The notes under the pieces: generated by a model
The model's input: the letters and a program-made list of their open reading frames with translations, nothing else
Databases searched by the model: none
What the model was told of the DNA's origin: nothing
Made by a program: the position numbers and the translations under genes
Shown here: piece by piece, positions 1-6,181 of the stretch
Layout of the letters: each line of letters begins with the position of its first letter
Numbering within the stretch: the stretch's first letter is position 1
From: DATGFK01 sp040007395
GTDB lineage: Bacteria; Chloroflexota; Anaerolineae; Aggregatilineales; UBA2796
DNA length: 18,927 bases
Direction: 5' to 3'
Assembly: GCA_040007395.1 (NCBI GenBank)
Contig: JBDTVG010000094.1
Location: forward strand, 1 to 18,927

Positions 1-2
1 TG

Positions 3-548
3 GATACTAAATGGCCCAGTGGTGGTTCGCCTACTTGCGAAATGATGCAGACGTTTGGGTACTTCCTGCACGATACCGATGGAAGCTATCTGATCACGCA
101 AAAAGCATTTGCCCTGTTGGAACGTCCGGTTACGCTGCCAACGGTGTTCATCTCGTACAGCCGCAAGACCAGCAGCGCCTTCGGACTGTTAATCGAGTGC
201 AGATTGCAAATAGCAGGCATTAAAGCGTTTATCGACAGGAGCATCGATCCGGGCGATGCGTGGCACGCGCAGCTTGAAGACAAGATTCGCCACAGCACTT
301 GTGTGGTCAGCCTGCTCGCGCCGGAAACGCTTAACTCGAACTATGTGCAAAAAGAGATTCAATGGGCGCTCGACCAAAATATTATGCTCATCCCGATCTG
401 GCATGGCACATTTGATGGCTCGAATATTCCCGCCGCCCTTGAACTGCTAGGCAGCAAAAACGCGATTCGTGTCAAAGAGGAAAGCGCCGAAGCCTATCAT
501 GAAGCTGTCGAAAAGCTGATCAATCGTCTGGGGTTTGTCACGCCATAA
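3..548 (+). CDS. TIR-domain protein, 5' end outside the window
   Basis: The reading frame is open from the left edge. The first Met is at base 42, but residues encoded before it (an acidic start, then WPSGG and a Cys-Glu-Met-Met stretch) look like protein, so the gene probably begins outside the window. Numbering from the Met at 42, residues 1-30 resemble the end of a small preceding domain and residues 34-165 form a TIR domain. The signature strand is VFISYS (35-40), followed by an FID segment (63-65), PGDAW (70-74), the VVSLLAPE strand (88-95), and KEIQWAL (104-110). Glu105 sits where the catalytic glutamate of NAD-cleaving TIR domains lies (the KEI of SARM1). Bacterial TIR proteins act in NAD+ hydrolysis, often in antiphage defence, or as adaptors. 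Which applies here cannot be told without the missing N-terminus. The stop overlaps the next gene by one base. Confidence 0.8.
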   Translation, partial: DTKWPSGGSPTCEMMQTFGYFLHDTDGSYLITQKAFALLERPVTLPTVFISYSRKTSSAFGLLIECRLQIAGIKAFIDRSIDPGDAWHAQLEDKIRHSTCVVSLLAPETLNSNYVQKEIQWALDQNIMLIPIWHGTFDGSNIPAALELLGSKNAIRVKEESAEAYHEAVEKLINRLGFVTP

Positions 549-952
549 TGGAATCTGCCGCACAGCCATTGAGATCGCATTCAAGGCAGTTTCTATATTT
601 ACTGATCATCCTGATCGGGGCGGTCTTTGTGCTAGTGTATCGTGGCCCATATTGGCCTTTCGTGCGGGGCTACATGGGCGATTGGTTGATCGTCCAGTTT
701 ATCTACGTAATTGCGCGGTTCTGGATTAGTTTTCGCCGGCGCTATCGGCTTGCCATCGCCATTTTTGTATTTTCGCTGTTCGTTGAGTTGATCCAATTCT
801 TCGCGGCGGGATCGATTCCACATACGTTTGCAGCGGAAGTCACGATCGGCAGCACGTTTGATCCGGGGGATATAGCCGCTTATGCGTTAGGGTTAGCGAC
901 AGTATTGCTTTCAGAGCGATACTGGAAGCCACAAGGAGTTGACTCGAACTAA
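548..952 (+). CDS. Small integral membrane protein, DUF2809-like
   Basis: A 134-residue protein with about four hydrophobic segments (roughly residues 14-31, 45-61, 67-88 and 107-122). The pattern of a GDW motif at the start of the second helix (44-46), a VELIQ motif late in the third (79-83), and IGSTFDPGDIAAYALG before the fourth (100-115) matches the DUF2809 family as I remember it. That family consists of small inner-membrane proteins of unknown function. The N-terminus is basic and there is no cleavable signal peptide. The ATG overlaps the stop of the TIR gene (TAATG), so translation is probably coupled. The TAA stop lies at the foot of the terminator hairpin shared with the convergent rpsI. 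No function can be assigned beyond a membrane location. The family call is from memory of the motif, not a search. Confidence 0.65.
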   Translation: MESAAQPLRSHSRQFLYLLIILIGAVFVLVYRGPYWPFVRGYMGDWLIVQFIYVIARFWISFRRRYRLAIAIFVFSLFVELIQFFAAGSIPHTFAAEVTIGSTFDPGDIAAYALGLATVLLSERYWKPQGVDSN

Positions 953-982
953 AAAGGCAAGATGTTTTTCGCATCTTGCCTT
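951..982 (-). terminator. Intrinsic terminator after rpsI, probably bidirectional
   Basis: A perfect 11-bp inverted repeat (954-964 with 972-982) encloses a 7-base loop. On the minus strand it is followed at once by a run of five T, giving a textbook rho-independent terminator about 40 bases past the rpsI stop. On the plus strand the same stem is followed by a looser T-rich stretch (981-991), so it can also end the TIR/DUF2809 unit. The plus-strand stop codon (950-952) touches its edge. Confidence 0.85.
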
Positions 983-1020
983 CTTGGTTTTGTAGTGTTG
1001 TGTAAAGTTCGTACTGCGAC

Positions 1021-1416
1021 TTAGCGCTTGGTGTACGTTGGAGCCTTACGCGCACGCTTGAGACCGGGCTTTTTACGTTCCTTAACCCGCGCATCGCGTG
1101 TTAGGTAGCCACCATGACGTAGTTGACTACGTAGCTCAGGGTCCATTTTGACCAGCGCACGCGCTACGCCAAGCTGGATCGCTGAGGTCTGACCCGTTAC
1201 GCCGCCGCCTAATACATGGACGGTTACGTTGTAGACATTTTCCATGCCGACCAGCCGCAGAGGCGCTAGCACCGCTTCGAGGTCGCCAGCACGGTTCAGA
1301 TAGTCTAAGCCGTCTTTGTCATTGATGAGCATGTGACCGTTGCCGCCTGTATGCAAACGCACACGGGCGCTTGCTTCTTTGCGGCGACCAATGCCCTCGT
1401 AATATTGATCTGCCAT
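1021..1416 (-). CDS. rpsI: 30S ribosomal protein S9
   Basis: 131 residues, full length for S9. The N-terminus (YYEGIGRRKEASARVRL) and the GGGVTGQTSAIQLGVARAL segment (about residues 71-89) are family hallmarks. The C-terminus ends in the basic tail RKAPTYTKR, whose last residues reach the P-site tRNA in known ribosomes. It is the last gene of the cluster: its ATG lies three bases after the rplM stop, and about 40 bases after its stop is the hairpin terminator at 951-982. The rplM-rpsI pairing is the usual one in bacteria. No strong Shine-Dalgarno is visible, which fits translational coupling to rplM. Confidence 0.97.
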   Translation of the reverse strand: MADQYYEGIGRRKEASARVRLHTGGNGHMLINDKDGLDYLNRAGDLEAVLAPLRLVGMENVYNVTVHVLGGGVTGQTSAIQLGVARALVKMDPELRSQLRHGGYLTRDARVKERKKPGLKRARKAPTYTKR

Positions 1417-1419
1417 CAG

Positions 1420-1869
1420 TTATTTCTTCGCCTCCGCGATTTCCAGCACAATGGGATTTTGCGCTTGGTGTGGGTGGGTATTCCCCGTATAAACTTTAAG
1501 TTTCTTGATCATTGCCCGACCAATTTTGTTGTGAGGCAACATGCCCTTGACCGCTGCTTCGATCACGCGATCCGGGTGTGTCCTGAGCATATCCTTCAGG
1601 CTGGTAGACCGAAAGCCACCGGGGTACTGCGAGTGGCGGTAGAAGAATACATCTTCCAGCTTGTTGCCTGTGACGGTAATCTTGCCAGCATTCAGCACGA
1701 TCACATAGTCGCCAGTATCAAGGTGCGGCGCGAAGGTTGTCTTGTGCTTGCCGCGAAGCAGATGAGCGATGTGCGAAGTCAAACGCCCGAGGTTCATATC
1801 CGTCGCGTCGACCACGTACCACGTCCGTTCGACTGTCTCGGTGGTGGGTGTATAGGTCTTATATCTCAT
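1420..1869 (-). CDS. rplM: 50S ribosomal protein L13
   Basis: 149 residues from the chosen ATG at 1869. The frame is open further up to 1908, but those 13 residues have no family counterpart, and the ATG at 1869 has GGAG nine bases upstream and gives the expected MRYKTYTPT start. Conserved segments include WYVVDATDMNLGRLTSHIAHLLRGK (residues 17-41) and PGGFRSTSLKDML. L13 is an early-assembling protein of the large subunit that binds 23S rRNA. The start overlaps the end of truA by 11 bases, so the two are probably translationally coupled. Confidence 0.96.
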   Translation of the reverse strand: MRYKTYTPTTETVERTWYVVDATDMNLGRLTSHIAHLLRGKHKTTFAPHLDTGDYVIVLNAGKITVTGNKLEDVFFYRHSQYPGGFRSTSLKDMLRTHPDRVIEAAVKGMLPHNKIGRAMIKKLKVYTGNTHPHQAQNPIVLEIAEAKK

Positions 1870-2647
1870 GCTTGGTTTCTCCGGCGGGCGTTTCCCCGCT
1901 CCGTTCATACTTTACTTCGGTCAAGGTCAGGCCATGTGGCGGGGCTAATACCTTAAAGCGCCCACGCTCCTTCGCTTGAAAAATCTCAATAAACTCCGCG
2001 ATAGACAACCGATGCAGCCCTACCTTGATCAGCGTCCCAACGATAGTCCGCACCATTCGGTACAGAAAAGCGTTGGCTTCGATGCAGTACGACAGCAATC
2101 GCGTTCCCTGTGTTGGCACTTCGATAAACCACTCGGACTGGTAGACCTGTCGCTTGGTGTTTTCACCATACGGCGGACTGCCGAAGCTCGCGAAATCGTG
2201 AGTACCGAGCAATTTTGCGGCTGCCCAGTTCATCTGGTCTACATCGAGCCGGGTGTGAATAGGTGGCCTGACCCACCACGACATCCGCGCCATCATCGGC
2301 TGGCGGATCTGCGCCTCGTAGACAAAATACTGGTACGTGCGGCTGGTCGCGTCGTACCGGGGGTGAAAACCCGCCGCTGCCCGTTCCAGCCGTTGCAGTG
2401 CAATATCAGTTGGTAAAATCGCGTTGACTGCTCTCAGAATGTCTTCGTCGTTGTGCTTCCAGACCATATCAAACGCGATGACTTGGCCTGTGGCATGAAC
2501 CCCGCTGTCGGTACGGCCTGCCCCTATCACTGTCACTTGCTGCCCGTCGCTGACCTTTGCCAGCGCCGCTTCAAGTGTACCCTGTATTGAGGGTTGGCTT
2601 GTCCCCAATTTCTGAAACCCATGATAGTTCGCGCCGTCGTAAGCCAC
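1859..2647 (-). CDS. truA: tRNA pseudouridine(38-40) synthase TruA
   Basis: TruA isomerises uridines 38-40 in the anticodon stem of tRNAs. The catalytic motif GRTDSGVH is present (Asp47 counted from the GTG at 2647), as are AYDGANYHGFQ near the N-terminus, FHPRYDATSRTYQY (92-105) and the C-terminal FLYRMVRTIVGTL. The GTG at 2647 is the first conventional start, but it cuts into the first beta strand. The same frame upstream encodes VRYRATVAYDG, as expected for the family, and contains no ATG, GTG or TTG back to the stop at 2764. A CTG at 2683, with GGAG five bases before it and two bases after the rplQ stop, would put the catalytic Asp at residue 59, close to Asp60 of E. coli. The true start is therefore likely a rare codon. 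The gene sits between rplQ and rplM, a common arrangement. Confidence 0.93.
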   Translation of the reverse strand: MAYDGANYHGFQKLGTSQPSIQGTLEAALAKVSDGQQVTVIGAGRTDSGVHATGQVIAFDMVWKHNDEDILRAVNAILPTDIALQRLERAAAGFHPRYDATSRTYQYFVYEAQIRQPMMARMSWWVRPPIHTRLDVDQMNWAAAKLLGTHDFASFGSPPYGENTKRQVYQSEWFIEVPTQGTRLLSYCIEANAFLYRMVRTIVGTLIKVGLHRLSIAEFIEIFQAKERGRFKVLAPPHGLTLTEVKYERSGETPAGETKHEI

Positions 2648-2685
2648 AGTTGCCCGGTAGCGAACAGGGTTTATGAGAGTCAGAA

Positions 2686-3168
2686 CTACTCCGCGGTAGT
2701 TTGAGTCCGGCGCGGTCTGCGGACACGATCCAACAAGCTGCGTGCCGTACCTGTTACGCCCTTATTTTCGCTCGTGTCGGCTTCCTTGTCGCGGTCTACC
2801 AGTTCAAGGACAACCATTTCGGCAGCATCACCCCTGCGCGGCCCGATCTTGAACATACGGGTGTAACCACCGGGACGTTCCGCATAACGAATGGCAAACA
2901 CTTCAAACGCCTTCTTGGACATTTCAGGATCATCCAGCCGCCCGTTGAGCAGACGGCGTACATGAATGATACGTTGTGGATCATCCAGCGCAATGGCACG
3001 TTTGGCTTGGGTGATCATGTGTTCGGCGGCACCACGAATAGCCTCGGCTTTGGCGCGAGTTGTCGTGATCCGCTCGTGTAGGAAAAACTGGGTAATCAGC
3101 GTGCGGCGCAGTGCATTACGCTGCCCGACATTGCGCCCCAGATGTTTTCCAAATAACTTATGTCGCAT
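2686..3168 (-). CDS. rplQ: 50S ribosomal protein L17, with C-terminal extension
   Basis: 160 residues from the ATG at 3168, which has GGAGG four bases upstream and gives the invariant MRHKLFGKHLGRN start. The open frame continues to 3237, but those residues are not L17-like. The core (residues 1-125, including RRTLITQFFLHERITTTRAKA and the GGYTRMFKIGPRRGDAAEM segment) aligns with the usual protein of about 120 residues. About 35 residues beyond it form a charged, basic, probably disordered tail (DKEADTSEN, then RRPRRTQ). L17 binds near the polypeptide exit tunnel. rpoA lies upstream with a 120-base gap that contains two short inverted repeats. Confidence 0.96.
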   Translation of the reverse strand: MRHKLFGKHLGRNVGQRNALRRTLITQFFLHERITTTRAKAEAIRGAAEHMITQAKRAIALDDPQRIIHVRRLLNGRLDDPEMSKKAFEVFAIRYAERPGGYTRMFKIGPRRGDAAEMVVLELVDRDKEADTSENKGVTGTARSLLDRVRRPRRTQTTAE

Positions 3169-3237
3169 ACTTCCTCCAGAATAATACAGTACCCGGTCTA
3201 GAGCGGTTGAGTCAGCCGGGCCTGTTATTACATACAA

Positions 3238-3284
3238 GGCGGTTAACCCGCCATTATCAGCGATCCATACGACACAGGGGTCGT
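3238..3284 (-). promoter_or_regulatory. Two small inverted repeats between rpoA and rplQ
   Basis: Directly after the rpoA stop there is a 5-bp stem with a 6-base loop (3269-3273 with 3280-3284). Next comes a GC-only 5-bp stem GGCGG/CCGCC with a 5-base loop (3238-3242 with 3248-3252). Neither is followed by a T run, so these look more like RNA-stability or processing structures than terminators. The remaining bases of this 120-base gap hold nothing I recognise apart from the rplQ ribosome-binding site. Confidence 0.3.
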
Positions 3285-3288
3285 CATA

Positions 3289-4272
3289 TTATTGAACGGG
3301 CAAAACTACTTCACGGTCCGGCGGCAAATAGCCCTTCTCTTTGAGACGCTGTACCAATTCGTCCAGCGACTTCTCTCCGAAATTGCGGATAGCGAGCATG
3401 GCATCGGGGCCACGATCCAGCATCTCCAGCACTTCACCAATCGTTGTGATCCCGGTACGTTTGAGCGAGTTGAACACCCGCACGCTGAGATCAAGCGTCT
3501 CAATCGGCGTGTTGAACTTCTCCTCGTCCCGATACTTGTTGGGTTCTTCGTCCATCTCGGAAGTCGGCTGGGTATGCGTCTGGAGCGTAGGATCAACACC
3601 CGCAATGATCGCCAGATGGTTGATCATGATCTTCGACGCTTCGCTCATGGCTTCCTCGGCACGGACAGCCCCATCCGTCCAGATTTCCAGAATCAGTTTG
3701 TCGTAACTGGTTTTCTGGCCCACCCGGGCGCGTTCGACATCAAAGGTGACACGGCGCACGGGACTGTAGATCGCATCGACAGGCAATTCGCCAATTGGCA
3801 AACGACCACGTTCTTCGGCAGGACTGTACCCACGTCCGGTTTGGACAGTGAGTTCCATCTCAAGCTGGGCATTTTCGGAATCGACGGTGAACAGGTACAG
3901 GTCGGGGTTGATGATGGTCACTTCGGGCGGACACAGAATGTCTGCCGCCGTAACCGTTCCTTCACCGTGTACTTCGAGCCGCAGCCGAGCCGATTCGCTG
4001 TCTTCAAGTTTGAGCCGCAGTTGCTTGACTTGCAAGATAAGCTGCGTCATATCCTCTTTGACGTTCGGAACCGCCGAGAACTCGTGATGAACGTCCGAGA
4101 CTCGAATTGAAGTCACCGCCGCACCGGGCAGCGATGACAGAAGGACACGCCGGAGGGCATTGCCTATGGTAATGCCATAGCCACTTTCCAACGGGCTAAT
4201 GACAAAGCGTGCGTAGTTCTGAGACCGTGCATCGCTTTCGATCTTGGGCAGCACCATGTTTTGGGTCGTCAC
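3289..4272 (-). CDS. rpoA: DNA-directed RNA polymerase subunit alpha
   Basis: 327 residues, normal length. The N-terminal domain (about 1-235) carries the dimerisation and beta-contact motif ITIGNALRRVLLSSLPG (34-50). After a linker at about 236-252 comes the C-terminal domain (255-315), with LSVRVFNSLKRTGI (262-275) and NFGEKSLDEL (297-306). Arg265 and Asn268, the key residues for UP-element DNA contact in E. coli, are conserved at the same numbers. The start is a GTG at 4272 with AGGAGG just upstream. The alternative ATG five codons later has no suitably spaced site. A strong hairpin (4295-4316) lies between rpsD and this gene. Confidence 0.97.
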   Translation of the reverse strand: MTTQNMVLPKIESDARSQNYARFVISPLESGYGITIGNALRRVLLSSLPGAAVTSIRVSDVHHEFSAVPNVKEDMTQLILQVKQLRLKLEDSESARLRLEVHGEGTVTAADILCPPEVTIINPDLYLFTVDSENAQLEMELTVQTGRGYSPAEERGRLPIGELPVDAIYSPVRRVTFDVERARVGQKTSYDKLILEIWTDGAVRAEEAMSEASKIMINHLAIIAGVDPTLQTHTQPTSEMDEEPNKYRDEEKFNTPIETLDLSVRVFNSLKRTGITTIGEVLEMLDRGPDAMLAIRNFGEKSLDELVQRLKEKGYLPPDREVVLPVQ

Positions 4273-4294
4273 AATCCCTCCTGAAACAAGACAA

Positions 4295-4316
4295 GGGTTG
4301 GCAAAAACGCCAACCC
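4295..4316 (-). terminator. Hairpin between rpsD and rpoA (attenuator-like)
   Basis: A perfect 8-bp inverted repeat GGGTTGGC/GCCAACCC around a 6-base loop lies 20 bases after the rpsD stop. On the minus strand it is followed by a loosely T-rich stretch (TTGTCTTGTTTC) without a clean T run. It could be a partial terminator, setting the ratio of rpoA to ribosomal protein mRNA, or a processing site. Confidence 0.5.
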
Positions 4317-4335
4317 AATCTGCTTACTTACCAAA

Positions 4336-4986
4336 TTAACGTGAATAGAGTTCAACGATGAGCTGTTCATTGAGCGGCAGTTCAATGTCGCGACGGTCTG
4401 GCAGACGGAGCACTTGGGCTTGGACTCCACCACTGTTATCCGTTTCAACCGTCAGCCACTCCGGTGGCCTTGGTCGATCATCCATATAGGCGCGGATCTC
4501 GCGAAAATAACGCAAGTTGCGGCTGTTGCCGTGTACGGTGATCTGGTCGCCGCTACGCACACTATAGGATGGGATGTTGGTTGGCACACCGTTGACATCG
4601 AAGTGACCGTGTGAGACTAACTGTCGAGCCTGCGGACGTGAGTCAGCAAGGCCAAGACGGTAGACCACATTGTCAAGCCGTGTTTCGAGCAGACCAAGTA
4701 GATTCGATCCGGTCAGACCGGGGCGGCGCTGCGCTTCATAGAAATAGCGGCGGAACTGACGTTCCAGCACACCATAGATGCGACGCGCCTTTTGCTTCTC
4801 ACGAAGCTGAGACGAATAGTCCGAGGAACGACCACGACGGAACTGGGTATCCTTGCCGTGCTGTCCGGGTGGGTAGGCGCGGCGTTCAACCGCACACTTG
4901 GGGGACATGCAACGTGCCCCCTTGAGGAATAGCTTTTCGCCTTCACGGCGGCAAAGCTTACAAACGGGTCCAATATGACGAGCCAA
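4336..4986 (-). CDS. rpsD: 30S ribosomal protein S4 (zinc-binding type), TTG start
   Basis: 216 residues from a TTG at 4986, giving MARHIGPVCKLC. The frame is also open from a GTG at 4998. However, GGAGG (4992-4996) lies five bases before the TTG and inside the extended reading, and the TTG start places the zinc-ligand cysteines at 9, 12, 26 and 31, the positions known in Thermus S4. After the zinc knuckle come the 16S-binding helical region and the S4 RNA-binding domain, with ETRLDNVVYRLGLADSRPQARQLVSHGHF at about residues 92-120. S4 nucleates small-subunit assembly and in many bacteria represses its own mRNA. A short palindromic hairpin sits directly before the Shine-Dalgarno. Confidence 0.96.
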   Translation of the reverse strand: MARHIGPVCKLCRREGEKLFLKGARCMSPKCAVERRAYPPGQHGKDTQFRRGRSSDYSSQLREKQKARRIYGVLERQFRRYFYEAQRRPGLTGSNLLGLLETRLDNVVYRLGLADSRPQARQLVSHGHFDVNGVPTNIPSYSVRSGDQITVHGNSRNLRYFREIRAYMDDRPRPPEWLTVETDNSGGVQAQVLRLPDRRDIELPLNEQLIVELYSR

Positions 4987-4996
4987 GGCTTCCTCC

Positions 4997-5010
4997 ACAC
5001 ACTTGTGTGT
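4997..5010 (-). promoter_or_regulatory. Palindrome abutting the rpsD ribosome-binding site
   Basis: On the minus strand ACACAC, two bases, then GTGTGT is followed with no gap by GGAGG and, five bases on, the TTG start of rpsD. Such a structure could gate initiation, and S4 is a known autoregulator in other bacteria. The stem is short and AT/GC mixed, so this is only a candidate. Confidence 0.3.
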
Positions 5011-5056
5011 TTACACCAGATCGAACAAAAATGTCGAACTGTTAGAATAGACTAAA

Positions 5057-5476
5057 CTAAACGCGACGCTTTTTAGGCGGACGTACCCCATTGTGGGGAA
5101 CGGGTGTGACATCGGTGATCGAACGGACACGCAGACCGCTGGCCTGAATGGCACGGATTGCAGCTTCACGTCCGGGGCCGGGGCCTTTCACAAACACGTC
5201 AACTTCTTGCATCCCCTGATCCTTCGCTGAATCAGAGGCTTGTTGGGCGGCAACACGGGCAGCATAGGGCGTGCTTTTGCGGCTGCCCTTGAAGCCTGCT
5301 GTACCAGCGCTGGCCCATGAAATTACGTTACCTTGCTGGTCGCTCATTGACACAATCGTGTTGTTGAACGTAGCATGGATATGTGACTGTCCATACGGAA
5401 TACTCTTCCGCACTCTTTTTGGCCCACTCCGACGCGGGCCTGATCTCTTGTTTGTTGTAGCAGCAGGTCTGCCCAT
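5057..5476 (-). CDS. rpsK: 30S ribosomal protein S11
   Basis: 139 residues. The first 22 are a basic extension rich in Arg, Pro and Lys. After it the family core begins at about residue 26, with YGQSHIHATFNNTIVSM, then SAGTAGFKGSRKSTPYAARVAA, the VDVFVKGPGPGREAAIRAI segment, and the C-terminal VTPVPHNGVRPPKKRRV. S11 forms part of the mRNA exit region on the 30S platform. The 173-base gap before it carries a hairpin and an extended -10 promoter candidate, so this gene may head its own transcript. The ATG at 5476 is preceded by a purine-rich GAGGAGAG stretch at slightly long spacing. Confidence 0.97.
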   Translation of the reverse strand: MGRPAATTNKRSGPRRSGPKRVRKSIPYGQSHIHATFNNTIVSMSDQQGNVISWASAGTAGFKGSRKSTPYAARVAAQQASDSAKDQGMQEVDVFVKGPGPGREAAIRAIQASGLRVRSITDVTPVPHNGVRPPKKRRV

Positions 5477-5529
5477 GTTCTTACTCTCTCCTCAACCGTC
5501 GAAAGGCCCACGCGACCAAGCGGCGGAAA

Positions 5530-5559
5530 ATTATAACACACTTTTCTTCCGCTTGTACA
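5530..5559 (-). promoter_or_regulatory. Candidate extended -10 promoter upstream of rpsK
   Basis: On the minus strand there is a perfect TATAAT (5530-5535) with an upstream TG one base away (TGTTATAAT), matching the extended -10 consensus. TGTACA (5554-5559) lies 18 bases upstream and matches four of six -35 positions. The start of transcription would fall about 45 bases before the rpsK ATG. It lies in one of the largest intergenic gaps of the cluster. Confidence 0.55.
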
Positions 5560-5602
5560 GGGCGGTCTTTAATCTTGCATTACGCGCAAACAGACTGAGG
5601 TA

Positions 5603-5631
5603 AGTCCCCTCAACAAAGCTGCGAAGGGACT
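5603..5631 (-). terminator. Hairpin after rpsM (terminator-like, no T run)
   Basis: In minus-strand RNA a 9-bp stem (5623-5631 with 5603-5611, one G-U pair) encloses an 11-base loop, starting 18 bases after the rpsM stop. The following bases are not a T run, so termination would be partial at best. Its position just before a good promoter candidate suggests a boundary between transcription units. Confidence 0.45.
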
Positions 5632-5649
5632 GTTATCAGGTTCTGGGAA

Positions 5650-6036
5650 TTACTTCTTCTTGGTACCACGACGACGACCACGCCCTGCCACCGTCTTCTT
5701 GGGGCCGCGCAAAGTACGTGCGTTGGTCTTGGTACGCTGACCGCGTGCTGGCAGTTTCCGGCGATGACGCATCCCGCGATAGCTGCCGATTTCGATCAGA
5801 CGTTTGACGTTAAGCTGGACTTCACGGCGCAGTTCGCCTTCGACGCGATAGTTGCTGATCGCATCGCGCAACAGGGTTACTTCGCCTTCAGAAAGATCGC
5901 GCACGCGGATGTCAGGATTAACGCCCGTCGAGTCGAGAATTTCCAGACTACGTGGATGTCCAATACCATAAATGTACGTGAGCGCGATTTCGACACGCTT
6001 TTCGCGCGGAAGGTCAACACCTTCGATACGAGCCAT
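5650..6036 (-). CDS. rpsM: 30S ribosomal protein S13
   Basis: 128 residues. It begins MARIEGVDLPREKRVEIALTYIYGIG as usual. The helix-two-turns-helix core has LRREVQLNVKRLIEIGSYRGMRHRRKLPARGQRTKTNARTLRG (about 69-111), and the tail is strongly basic (KKTVAGRGRRRGTKKK). S13 contacts the P-site tRNA and intersubunit bridges. The gene follows map after a 145-base gap in which infA and rpmJ would often be found but are absent. The Shine-Dalgarno is AGGAG five bases before the ATG. Confidence 0.97.
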   Translation of the reverse strand: MARIEGVDLPREKRVEIALTYIYGIGHPRSLEILDSTGVNPDIRVRDLSEGEVTLLRDAISNYRVEGELRREVQLNVKRLIEIGSYRGMRHRRKLPARGQRTKTNARTLRGPKKTVAGRGRRRGTKKK

Positions 6037-6181
6037 ATTTACTCCTGTTATCTCTCTAACGCCTCGCGCATCCCCTCAAAACTCCGGCCTCTGTCAACCG
6101 TGTTGAATGCAGAAAGTTCGGACTTGCAGGCGGAAGCGTGATGCTACCATAAATTGTTAACTTTGCCTATACCCAACTTAC
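6037..6181. other. Intergenic region map-rpsM without infA or rpmJ
   Basis: 145 bases with no open frame encoding the short Cys-rich L36 or IF-1. The minus strand contains a perfect TTGACA hexamer (6095-6100), but no acceptable -10 lies 16-18 bases downstream, so I do not call a promoter. Near the map stop there is an imperfect palindrome built from CTTAC/GTAAG units (around 6177-6197). Confidence 0.6.

Noticed and set aside
1333..1956. Plus-strand open frame of 207 codons across rpsI, rplM and the end of truA
   Set aside because: It runs antisense across three certain genes and its translation resembles nothing. It is explained by codon bias of the opposite strand.
3169..3237. N-terminal extension of rplQ in the open frame
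   Set aside because: L17 begins with MRHK almost universally and the ATG at 3168 has an ideal GGAGG. The upstream codons are noncoding.
3292..4110. Long plus-strand open frame (272 codons) opposite rpoA
   Set aside because: It is the antisense shadow of rpoA. Its translation has no domain character and there is no ribosome-binding site or promoter context.
6095..6100. TTGACA hexamer upstream of rpsM on the minus strand
   Set aside because: A perfect -35-like hexamer, but nothing resembling a -10 box lies 16-18 bases downstream.
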